A DNA stretch of 64,000 nt from Stentor coeruleus (lineage: Eukaryota > Ciliophora > Heterotrichea > Heterotrichida > Stentoridae), in assembly GCA_001970955.1 (NCBI GenBank), contig MPUH01000001.1, positions 186,001 to 250,000 on the forward strand. The letters are read 5' to 3'. Made by a program: the position numbers and the translations under genes. Of this stretch, positions 53,493 to 62,045 are shown in pieces. Under the pieces are notes generated by a model. It was not told the DNA's origin and ran no database searches. It saw only the letters and a list, made by a program, of their open reading frames with translations. Every line of letters begins with the position of its first letter. The stretch's first letter is position 1.

Positions 53493-55364
53493 ATGGCTTT
53501 CCTGTGTCAAGAGACTAATTGCAAGATGTGGGCAGATTCTGAATGTTCCTGTCCTAAAAAACTTAAACTATGCGGATATCATAACCTCAAACATCACGAA
53601 GACTTCGAATGCAATACAAGATCCCTCAAAAAAGAACTTCATGAAGGTTTTACTAAAGTTAAAGAAACTGAAGGATTTTTAAATCAAATCAAAGCTGACC
53701 TTATTAGCACAGCAGATAATCTTATATCAAACATCCTTAAAAGTGTTTATAAAGGTGTTAATGAAATTGAATCGAAAAGACAAGAAGTTAATGAGTGGAT
53801 GAGGATGAATGAAGATAAAAATATGGAAGATATTCTTGGATTGTTTAAATACATTAAGATCAAAGAAAGAAGTTTGAAAAAATCAGTGAAATCAATAGAA
53901 AAACTACTTTGTTTGAGTGAGCTTAGTAAAAATGAACTTAAAGCTGAGAATTATGAATTGAAAGGACAGAATAGCTCGATTCATATGGAAAGTGAAAAGA
54001 TTAAGTTAGATTTTGATGAACTTGCTAAAAAGATCAGAGATGGGAATTATAATTTAGTTGATTATGGAAAAGAAATGGATGATTTGAAGAATTTCAACGT
54101 GAATTTAAAGAAAGAGCTCATGGAAAAAAATAAAAATATTGAGGGACTTAATGAGAAACTGAAGAGTGAATTAGAATATAGAGTGCAGCAAGAACAACTT
54201 AAAGCAAAAATGATTAACGATCAAGAGGAACTTAAAAGTTCTAAAAATAAAATAGAACAAGAAATTACAAAAAAAAGAGAAATAGAAATAAATGAAGCTA
54301 AAAATAGAGAAAAAGCTCTTAAGGAAATAAATGATAAACTTACAGATGAAGCTGAAACTCTTAAATCTAATGTTAATCAAGAAAAGTTAAAATATGAAGA
54401 ATATGTCAAAACTATAGAAAAGTTAATACAAGAAAATAAAAAACAGATTGATAATCTAAATGCTTTATTGCAAAAATCTGAAGATGAAAAAAATCAGCAT
54501 TTGCAAAATGTAGAACAAATGAGAGAACAGGAAAGAATAAGATTAAATGCAAAGAATGAAAAAGCTAGGATAAAGAAAGAAAAGCAAGAAAGATTAGAAC
54601 AAGAGTAAAATAAAGGAAGGAAGAAAAGAGAAGAAGATGAAAAGAAAATGCAAGATGAAGCGAAGAATATAGATGATGAAGAAAAAAAGAATCAAGGACC
54701 TGGTATAAAAGAGTTTAGGAAAATTTGCAAATATGTCGTTGGAAGAAAAGCATAAACATCTTCAGAGCTTGAACTTAGAATGGTATACTAATATTGCAAT
54801 TGGAACCGGCAATTATCAATTAAAAGAAGTTCTATTTACAAATGACGGGAAATACGTTTTTGTTTGTAGCATTTAATCAGATTGTATGTGTTAGAAAGGT
54901 GGTATGAATATATAGAAGGTTGTGAATTCTACTTAGTTTGTATGGATTAGACAGATTGTATAGATTACTCAGGTATACTATAAAAAGGTAAGCTATATTT
55001 AGGGAGTATTTTCTAATCAGGTAGTTGCTAAAAAGCAGGTAGTAATTTTTACCAAGTTGGTGATGTTTACAAAGGTAGTATTTGATATTAAGGTTGTAAT
55101 AATTATTTAGACAGTACCAAGTAATCAGCAGATAGTAATACATATTAAGATTGTAATTTTTACATAGGTATTTGCTATTCAGATCGTATAAATTAATCAG
55201 AAGGCTGTGATAATTATTTAGGTAAGCAGTAATCAGTAGTGATTGTATACAATCTTGAGACAAAGAAGTATGAAAATAGAAACGATTGGCGTCATAACTA
55301 TGATGTGGCTAGAAAATGGAAAAATCAATACCCTGAATGCGTTTATGCAGCATGGGGATACTAG
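53493..55364 (+). CDS. B-box-like/coiled-coil protein whose 3' end is an array of 15-nt introns
   Basis: Exon 1 (53493-54604) encodes a Cys/His-rich start (C5, C10, C18, C20, C27, H30, H34, H35, C40; B-box-like) and ~320 residues of coiled coil. A simple reading stops at 54608, inside gtaaaataaaggaag (54605-54619). A second intron, gtataaaagagtttag (16 nt, 54703-54718), follows. Exon 3 (54719-54865) reads GKFANMSLEEKHKH through FTNDGKYVFV. Then come 22 consecutive tiny introns (54866-55259) with 0-8-nt exons between them, and a final exon (55260-55364) beginning TKKYENRNDW and ending AAWGY with TAG. The spliced length is 1509 nt, an exact 502 codons plus stop. The array exons themselves encode YCGFYWTGIGSYTDNYQGL. 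Function unknown. If splicing does not occur, the gene is a 371-residue coiled-coil protein. Confidence 0.75.
54866..55259 (+). other. Array of 22 consecutive micro-introns with micro-exons
   Basis: Introns on the plus strand: 54866-54880, 54884-54898, 54902-54915 or -54918, 54922-54936, 54940-54954, 54958-54972, 54973-54987, 54988-55002, 55006-55020, 55021-55035, 55042-55056, 55060-55074, 55078-55092, 55096-55110, 55114-55128, 55135-55149, 55153-55167, 55168-55182, 55186-55200, 55207-55221, 55222-55236, 55245-55259. All start GT and end AG; 21 are exactly 15 nt; the third is ambiguous (14 or 17). Twenty of the 21 have TA at positions 9-10 (the last has TC), matching a fixed branch-point A. 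Exons between them are 3, 6 or 8 nt; five junctions have no exon at all (after 54972, 54987, 55020, 55167 and 55221). Joined exons are open and in phase with both flanks. Confidence 0.8.
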
Positions 55365-55698
55365 ATTAGACTAGATTATTAGTTTAGTTAGTTAATCAAT
55401 TTATTCGAGAGTGGCTTAAATAAAGATAATATATTGAATAAGTTTAACATGAAAACAATAAATAGCTTATGTTAAAAATATATTGATAATGAATCAAAAA
55501 CATATATAAAATGTATATTAAATGGCAAAGAAATTAATAGCAAGCAATTTAAAAGAAAACATAAAACTAATCAAAATATGCTAATGAAAATATATAAAGG
55601 AGTCAAGCCGACCTCTAACTTAAATACAATATTTTCAAAATTTTCAAATCCTAGCATCAAAGTGCCTAACACATTTTTCAGTTCAGTAAGCATTTATT
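55365..55698. other. Intergenic, no gene seen
   Basis: AT-rich, no coding frame of note. Confidence 0.55.
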
Positions 55699-56016
55699 AT
55701 GCTAAATGGAATATATTATAAAATGATAATATGGGGATTGCTCACACTAAACATTATTACAAATTCCTTAGCTAAGTCTGTTGTGCATAAAAAAGAGCTT
55801 CAGCAAGAACCATTAGCGGCGCCTATAATAAAAACAGAGTTTATAGCATTTTTTAGCTGGCTTACAGAAGATCTTATCTCTTTATCTCTTATCTTGCTTT
55901 TCTTTTCAACAATTCTAATCGTTAAATCCCTGGTATACTCAAAAAGCATGTACTCTAGCGACCATATTTACCTAAATCAGCAGCGAGATACTCCAATTCC
56001 TCAATATTGCTTATAA
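55699..56016 (+). CDS. Small membrane protein, 105 residues
   Basis: Two Met are possible; the second (MIIWGLLTLNIITNSLAKS) gives a credible signal peptide or first membrane span. A second hydrophobic segment, LISLSLILLFFSTILIV (about residues 60-76), is a clear transmembrane helix, followed by a short Tyr/Ser-rich, probably cytosolic tail. No family recognised. Real coding is supported by uneven codon use and the coherent signal-TM layout, but the frame is short. Confidence 0.55.
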   Translation: MLNGIYYKMIIWGLLTLNIITNSLAKSVVHKKELQQEPLAAPIIKTEFIAFFSWLTEDLISLSLILLFFSTILIVKSLVYSKSMYSSDHIYLNQQRDTPIPQYCL

Positions 56017-56246
56017 CTCCTCAATATTATCTTAATAATATTATGCTTCTCNCTCCTCAATATTATCTTAATAATATTATGCTTCTCTTCTAATAAATAC
56101 ACCTAATTCAATAATATAAATTCATTAGCAATAATTATAAAACAATTTTTAATACCTCATCCCAATTTCTTCAAAAAACCCCTATTTATCTAAAATTTTT
56201 TCATCTTAACTGGCAAACTTTTTCATACCAATTATCTAAAATTATA
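56017..56246. repeat. 35-bp duplication flanking N at 56052, in spacer
   Basis: Bases 56017-56051 and 56053-56087 are identical around the N. The rest of the spacer is AT-rich and unremarkable. Confidence 0.85.
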
Positions 56247-58931
56247 TTAAAACTCTTCATCCCACTGAGGATTCTTAGGTTTAAAATTGCTATAACTTCC
56301 TCCTCTTTCCTCATAAGCAATAACCTGGCTGATATTCTTAACATTCTTAAATGCTTTCTCAATTTCCCAATTCAAATTCGGTATCACAGGTACATAAGGT
56401 GGTTCAACTTTCTTCTCAAACAGTCCTTCCCAGTCTACATTCTTCAGCCAGGGGTGCATTTTTAAACCTTCAATACTTCCCCCACTACGTAAAGCAGGAT
56501 TTCTACTAAGCATTTGTTCAATAAATTTTTTTGAATCAGCTGTTGGTTTAGCATAATTTGCATATGAGATTTTGCCTTCAAGTACTTTTTCATAAATCGC
56601 ATAAGAATCAGATTCACTTTCTCCAAATGGAACCCCTCCACATATAAATTCATAAATCATAATCCCTAAACTCCAATAATCAGCACTTACACCATATCCT
56701 TTACCTAAAATTACCTCTGGGGCCATATAATGTGGTGTACCTATCATAGTATAAGTCCTTCCTTCTACAATCCTAGCAGTACCAAAATCTATTAGTTTAG
56801 GATACCCTTCTTCATCAATCATTACATTTTCTGGCTTTAAATCTCTATAAACAATATCTCTTTCATGTAAATGTTCAAATATCATTATCATACAACTCGC
56901 ATAAAACCTTGAATCATCATCAGAAACAAGGCCTAATTCTCTTATAACATCAAACAAATCCTGTCCTCTTACATACTCTAATAAAAAATACAATCTTTTC
57001 TGATCTTTAAAAGTTTTTACAAGTTTCAATATCAACATATGATCTAATTGCATTAAGATTTTCCTTTCAAGTATCAAACTGTCTTGAACTTTTTCATTAT
57101 CTATTTTTTTTCTGTCTATAGTTTTTAATGCATATAAATTTTTCTTTGTTTTATGAGCTGATAGAAAAACATTACCAAACATCCCATGTCCAAGTTTTTT
57201 GACTATTATAAGATCATCTAAGGTTATATTATCATCTTGTAATTGTATACGTTTTTGAAGCATTCCTCTCATCCTTTCATCAATAACCCGAAAAAAATCA
57301 GATTTGTGTAGGACCCAGCATTGAACTTTTGATTGAGCTTTTATTGTTGCGGTTCTAAGTTCATTAAATAAAATCGACCTTTCACCGAAATAGTCAAGTT
57401 TGTTGATAGTCCTTAAAACAATATCATTTTTTATAACTTCAACACGGCCTGATTTTACTACATAAAATGAATCCCCAGGAATCCCTTGGAAAAATATTAT
57501 ATCCCCTTCTTGATATTCTTGTATTTTTAATAAACTGACTAAGGTTTTGATTTTTTCTTGACTTAAACTATGAAAAAGATTCACTTTTTTCAATACTTTT
57601 AAGACATCTTCGTCTATTGTCACTTTATCAAGATTCCCCCCGATTATGTTTTTAAAATCTTCTTTGTTTATACTCGCTATATCTACACGACCAACAGCAA
57701 TAAGTTCTTCATATGAATTTTGATTATCTGTAACATCATCTTCTCCAAGTACATTAAAAATATCAGCAACAATTTGATTATGAGGATTTTTCAGTTTCCC
57801 ATTAGCCACAACATAGAATTTCTCGTTTATTTTCGTCCCTTCTTTTATAACAACTTCATTTTGTTCAAAAGTTGTCACTTTCATAAGACTAATCAAAGTT
57901 TTAGCTTGGATATCAGTTAGTTGTCTAAGGGTTTTACTTTTATCAAATGCCATACGAATTGAGTTCCTATATATAATCTGTGAAAAGTGGCTTCCAAGTG
58001 CTTTCATTAAATCATCTCTGCCTATAACTAAACATTTTGTATCACCCATAGCAGTTATTGTTGCAGTTCTTGGGGTTCCATATAACAAAGCTTGTTCACC
58101 AAAATACTCTCCAGCAGTCATATTTCTTAAAAATCCTCCTGCTCTTGTACAAGTAACATTGCCTTCTTTTATAATGTAAAAAAGATCCCCAGTTTCTCCT
58201 TCATTAACTATTTTCTGAGATTCGCTATAATTCATCACGGATATTGACGTTAAAAGCAACTCTTTCTGTAAAGAAGTTAAAACTTGGAACATAGGTACAG
58301 TCTCAATAAATGCTTTGTTTTGAGCATAATTCGCTGCATTTATCGCTTGTACAGCTTGTCTAAAAGTCACTCTGTCCACTCCCCAAAGATTACTCATTTC
58401 TAAAGTCCTAACACTTGCGCTTCTTGGCTTATCTTGTAATAAAGCCATTTCCCCAAAACTGTCCCCTGGAAGGAGGATATTAACTCTAGAATTATTAACA
58501 AGAATTTCAACTTTACCTGATGCTATAACAAAGAAATTATTCCCAGGTTTCCCTTGCTCTATAATATAGCTACCTTCAGGTAATGAATAGTATTTCATTT
58601 CTTGCATAATCAAATCTTGTTGTTCTTTTGATATGTTTTTGAATATAAAGTGCTTGCTAAGAGAATTGTATATTAACTGTAAGTCATTAGAGGTTTTGGG
58701 TTTTAATGTTATTATAGCGTCAGGAGCATCTTGGGTAAATGAATCTCTTAGTCGTTTATCCCCTATAGGAGCTCTTTTTTTTACTGATTTACGTTCGAGT
58801 CCTGGAGGAAAAGATTTGTGGATTGATGACCCTTCTTGGAGGTTTTTGGAGGAAAGGGATTCGATTTTCCCGTCGTTGAAACTTTCAAGATCGTGTTCTT
58901 CTAGTGGTTTACTACTTAGGCAATTTCCCAT
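56247..58931 (-). CDS. PKG: cGMP-dependent protein kinase, alveolate type, four cNMP domains
   Basis: 894 residues starting MGNCLSSK (myristoylation/palmitoylation signal). Four cyclic-nucleotide-binding domains: 1 (~93-195, SFGEMALLQDKPRSAS), 2 (~212-315, YFGEQALLYGTPRTAT), 3 (~333-430, degenerate, no cassette), 4 (~448-550, YFGERSILFNELRTAT). This four-domain layout with a dead third domain is that of apicomplexan PKG, unlike the two-domain animal enzyme. The kinase domain (~575-835) is complete: GHGMFG loop, K603, E622, YRDLKPEN with D697, DFG at 715-717, GTPHYMAPE. AGC-type tail ending QWDEEF. In alveolates PKG drives calcium release, motility and secretion. It is the paralogue of the degenerate gene at 7735-10579. 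Confidence 0.95.
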   Translation of the reverse strand: MGNCLSSKPLEEHDLESFNDGKIESLSSKNLQEGSSIHKSFPPGLERKSVKKRAPIGDKRLRDSFTQDAPDAIITLKPKTSNDLQLIYNSLSKHFIFKNISKEQQDLIMQEMKYYSLPEGSYIIEQGKPGNNFFVIASGKVEILVNNSRVNILLPGDSFGEMALLQDKPRSASVRTLEMSNLWGVDRVTFRQAVQAINAANYAQNKAFIETVPMFQVLTSLQKELLLTSISVMNYSESQKIVNEGETGDLFYIIKEGNVTCTRAGGFLRNMTAGEYFGEQALLYGTPRTATITAMGDTKCLVIGRDDLMKALGSHFSQIIYRNSIRMAFDKSKTLRQLTDIQAKTLISLMKVTTFEQNEVVIKEGTKINEKFYVVANGKLKNPHNQIVADIFNVLGEDDVTDNQNSYEELIAVGRVDIASINKEDFKNIIGGNLDKVTIDEDVLKVLKKVNLFHSLSQEKIKTLVSLLKIQEYQEGDIIFFQGIPGDSFYVVKSGRVEVIKNDIVLRTINKLDYFGERSILFNELRTATIKAQSKVQCWVLHKSDFFRVIDERMRGMLQKRIQLQDDNITLDDLIIVKKLGHGMFGNVFLSAHKTKKNLYALKTIDRKKIDNEKVQDSLILERKILMQLDHMLILKLVKTFKDQKRLYFLLEYVRGQDLFDVIRELGLVSDDDSRFYASCMIMIFEHLHERDIVYRDLKPENVMIDEEGYPKLIDFGTARIVEGRTYTMIGTPHYMAPEVILGKGYGVSADYWSLGIMIYEFICGGVPFGESESDSYAIYEKVLEGKISYANYAKPTADSKKFIEQMLSRNPALRSGGSIEGLKMHPWLKNVDWEGLFEKKVEPPYVPVIPNLNWEIEKAFKNVKNISQVIAYEERGGSYSNFKPKNPQWDEEF

Positions 58932-59789
58932 TTACTATGGTATTAAGTCTTCTACAAGTTCTGTTGAAGAGAATGGATTGGAAATTAAAGAGAGGATGGA
59001 TGGATATAAGAAAGTTCATAGAGTTAGATGAAAATAGTTTTTTTTTTGAAAATTGGGTAGGGATTGTGTCAAGATGGATATGGGTTTAGGGAAATTAGGA
59101 TAAAAAGAAGATGCTTGAGTTTTAGTGTAGAAGGTAGGGAAGGTTAAAAGGAGTTTTAGAGATTTTTAGATGAGAGAAGTTAAGTAGTGATTGGAAATTG
59201 TTGTGATAGTTTGTGAATTAGTATGTTCAAGAATATTGAAGATTTAAGGATTTTGTGTTAGGAAATATAAGTTTTAGTTTTAGGGAGGAAATTATTATTA
59301 ATTTCAATTAAGGGAAGAAGTCTTGCAAAAAAACATGAAAGTAATGTCATAATTATTGTTGGATAATAAGTTTTTAGTTTGAGTATGTAAAGGGAGTTTT
59401 AATGTAAGTTAAAATTATGGATTGAAAGGTAGTTGTAGGATGATTATTTAAAGCATATCATTAGTATTTTTTTTAATAAACTTAATAATATACCAAATAC
59501 TCTAAACCCAAAAAACCAAATCCTAAAGCTTAATTTACTCAAAAAATCATCTGCAACATAAGACTATCATAAAAAAACTACAAAACATATAAAAACTACA
59601 AATATTATCATAACATTCTTACTCTACTCTAAAAAACCCCTATAATCCCTAATATCTATATACCCCAAACCAAAAATAACCTTAACCAAAACTCATTTCA
59701 TCCTTATAAGCCCAATCCAACCCTTATAAACTACAAATCCTCATCAAAAAACTCATATTTCCAAATTTTATATTATATAATACCCGGGA
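58932..59789. other. Divergent intergenic region, no gene seen
   Basis: Sharp switch of base composition near 59470: G/T-rich to the left (5' flank of the minus-strand PKG gene) and C/A-rich to the right (5' flank of the plus-strand GCP gene). No frame or RNA gene. Confidence 0.6.
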
Positions 59790-62045
59790 ATGGAAATAAC
59801 AAATATCGAATCAGTCCCCGAACTAATCCAATCCCTAATCCAAATATACCTACCAAATTCTGAATCTCAAAACATTTGTGCATACTATCTAAGACTCTTA
59901 AGTTCTCATCTAAAGCTTCAGTTTTCAATGAATGAAGAGTACACTTTAGCCTATATGTTAAAAGATCTATCCTTAGAAGACTCAGACCGGGTTTCTTGCC
60001 TTTACAAAAAGCTCCAATCCCTCAAATCTCTTAAGAAAAAAAGCGAAATCCTCTATTTAATCAGTCAACTAAAAGAAGAAAATTGGGTTGTTATTCCTCT
60101 AAAACAACTAGAGCTTATAGGAAACAAGCCCCAAGATCCTACAAATTATCAAATCGGAGGTCTTATCGATTTTACTAGAGATGCACTTTTCGCTATGCAA
60201 GGTATTGAAAGTAGGAATTTCACTTATTCAGAAAGCCTCTGTTCATTTACCATAAACTCTTCAGTACAAGATTCCCTCTATGAAGTAGCATTAAAAGTTA
60301 CTGAATTAGGTTTTTTATTCAAACGTATCACATATTTTATCAACAAAAATCTTAGTATCATGAACTCAGTAACCCTACAAAGTTTATCATATTCACTTAA
60401 AAAACAAATAAACATTTACTATAAATTCCTTGCTTTACTAGACCAAAACTATGATAAAAAACCTTCTGGGATTAAAAAACTTTGGGTTGCAAGTCAGGAT
60501 GCTTTAGAAAAAATGTGTTTTTTAGCTGCAGTATGTGATGGGATCCAAGATCTTAAAGGTGGAGAAATCCTTTCAGCTTTATACTCTTATTGGCGTAATG
60601 GTAAAGAAAGTTTGAAATCTTTTATTCGCCCTGTGCTTGAAGAAAGTGCAATACCAATATTAAATATGATAAGGTCTTGGATGCTTGAAGGGGAACTTTT
60701 CGATACTTATCATGAGTTTTTTATACTACAAGACTTTAGTGAAAGTAAAAAGAAATTATGGAAGTCCATGTTTCGTATCAACACCGAAATGGTCCCTTGT
60801 TTTTTCACAGAAGCTTTAACTAACAAAATCTTATTAACAGGGAAAAGCTTGTATTTTCTTAGAAAAGAATGTTTTGAAGAAGAATGGTCTGAAACAGTTC
60901 CTGAATTACATAGTATATTAGAATTAGACTCACAAACTTTAGAAGGTCTTTGGATAACAAGGATAAGTAAAAGTACAAATGAAAAACTTTTAAATGTCCT
61001 TTGTGGGAAATATAATTTGTTAGAACATTGTCTTAGTGTTAAGAAATATCTTCTTATGAATCAAGGGGATTTTCATCATGCACTTATGGAAGGTATGCAT
61101 TTAATTCTTAATCTTCCAGCTAGTAAGATTTATAAACACACACTTGTATCTATATTAGAAACTGCAGTAAAAAGTTCTAATTGTCAATATCATAAACCAG
61201 AATATGTTAATAGATTAAGGATTATATTGGATGATATTAAAGGTAAAGAAACTGGATGGGATATTTTTAGTTTGGATTATGCTATACAATCACCACTTGA
61301 TACTTTTTTTTCGGATGATATTATGAGGAAATATAGGAAAATATTTAATTTCTTATGGAAAGTTAAAAGGGTTCAGTATTTGTTGAACTCTTTTCAGTAT
61401 CCTAAAGAACTTATTTTGATTCAAGGGCTTAAAAGTGCTTTTTTAAGTCTTAAGCAAACTTTTGTTCTTAATAATCAGATACAACATTTTGTTAATATTT
61501 TTACGAATTACCTTATGGTTGAGTCTATTGAAAGCTATTGGGATAAGTTTGTCACAAAACTTACTATGGCTTCGGATTTGGATAAGTTAATTGAAGTACA
61601 TGTTAAGTTTGTAGATGGGATTATGAAGAATTGCTTTGTGTCGAATGATAGTGTTTTTAAACAGGTGCTAAGGATTTTGGATATTATTATTAGGTTTACA
61701 GTCAGTAGGGAAAACTTCCTTAATTCGGTTAAGGAAGAGTATGCTAGGATTAATTCTCCGATTAAAGAAATCTATAATGATAAAGATATTTGTAGACTGT
61801 CTAAAGAAAGTTTTAATGACATCGTTGCTATATCAAATATTTTTTCAGAAGAAGTTATTAAATTTAATGGATTGCTGAATGAAAGTGATGACTTAAAACT
61901 TAAAAACCTCGTTTTTATTATTGACTTTAATGATTTTTATTCTTATGAGATACTGAGGAGACAAGGTTATCATGAAGATGATGAATTTAAAGCTTATACA
62001 GATGTGATGAAGGGACTTAACGAGATTTCAAGAAGATTTAAATAG
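59790..62045 (+). CDS. TUBGCP3: Gamma-tubulin complex component, GCP3/Spc98-like
   Basis: 751 residues. GRIP1 features: IDFTRDALFAMQGIESRNF, VALKVTELGFLFKRI, GGEILSALYSYW, IPILNMIRSWMLEGEL and FDTYHEFFILQDF; the DTYHEFF string favours GCP3 over GCP2. The GRIP2 half follows with FNFLWKVKRVQYLLN and a helical C-terminus that binds gamma-tubulin in the family. The protein is shorter than human GCP3 (907), mainly at the N-terminus. It would nucleate microtubules at basal bodies, important in a ciliate with thousands of cilia. Intronless. Confidence 0.92.
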   Translation: MEITNIESVPELIQSLIQIYLPNSESQNICAYYLRLLSSHLKLQFSMNEEYTLAYMLKDLSLEDSDRVSCLYKKLQSLKSLKKKSEILYLISQLKEENWVVIPLKQLELIGNKPQDPTNYQIGGLIDFTRDALFAMQGIESRNFTYSESLCSFTINSSVQDSLYEVALKVTELGFLFKRITYFINKNLSIMNSVTLQSLSYSLKKQINIYYKFLALLDQNYDKKPSGIKKLWVASQDALEKMCFLAAVCDGIQDLKGGEILSALYSYWRNGKESLKSFIRPVLEESAIPILNMIRSWMLEGELFDTYHEFFILQDFSESKKKLWKSMFRINTEMVPCFFTEALTNKILLTGKSLYFLRKECFEEEWSETVPELHSILELDSQTLEGLWITRISKSTNEKLLNVLCGKYNLLEHCLSVKKYLLMNQGDFHHALMEGMHLILNLPASKIYKHTLVSILETAVKSSNCQYHKPEYVNRLRIILDDIKGKETGWDIFSLDYAIQSPLDTFFSDDIMRKYRKIFNFLWKVKRVQYLLNSFQYPKELILIQGLKSAFLSLKQTFVLNNQIQHFVNIFTNYLMVESIESYWDKFVTKLTMASDLDKLIEVHVKFVDGIMKNCFVSNDSVFKQVLRILDIIIRFTVSRENFLNSVKEEYARINSPIKEIYNDKDICRLSKESFNDIVAISNIFSEEVIKFNGLLNESDDLKLKNLVFIIDFNDFYSYEILRRQGYHEDDEFKAYTDVMKGLNEISRRFK

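Noticed and set aside
53493-54608. A gene ending at the TAA at 54606, followed by a pseudogenised tail
   Set aside because: The TAA lies in a 15-nt GT..AG intron and later exons stay in frame to a total divisible by three; decay would not preserve this.
54866-55259. An 18-bp degenerate minisatellite
   Set aside because: The unit length varies (15, 18, 21 nt) exactly as expected from 15-nt introns with 0, 3 or 6-nt exons, and each unit obeys GT..TA..AG. Intron array explains it better.
54877-55263. 128-codon minus-strand reading frame with Tyr/Leu/Asn hexapeptide-like repeats
   Set aside because: It is the reverse of the micro-intron array; its six-residue period follows from the 18-nt spacing of introns plus one codon. 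No independent sign of coding.
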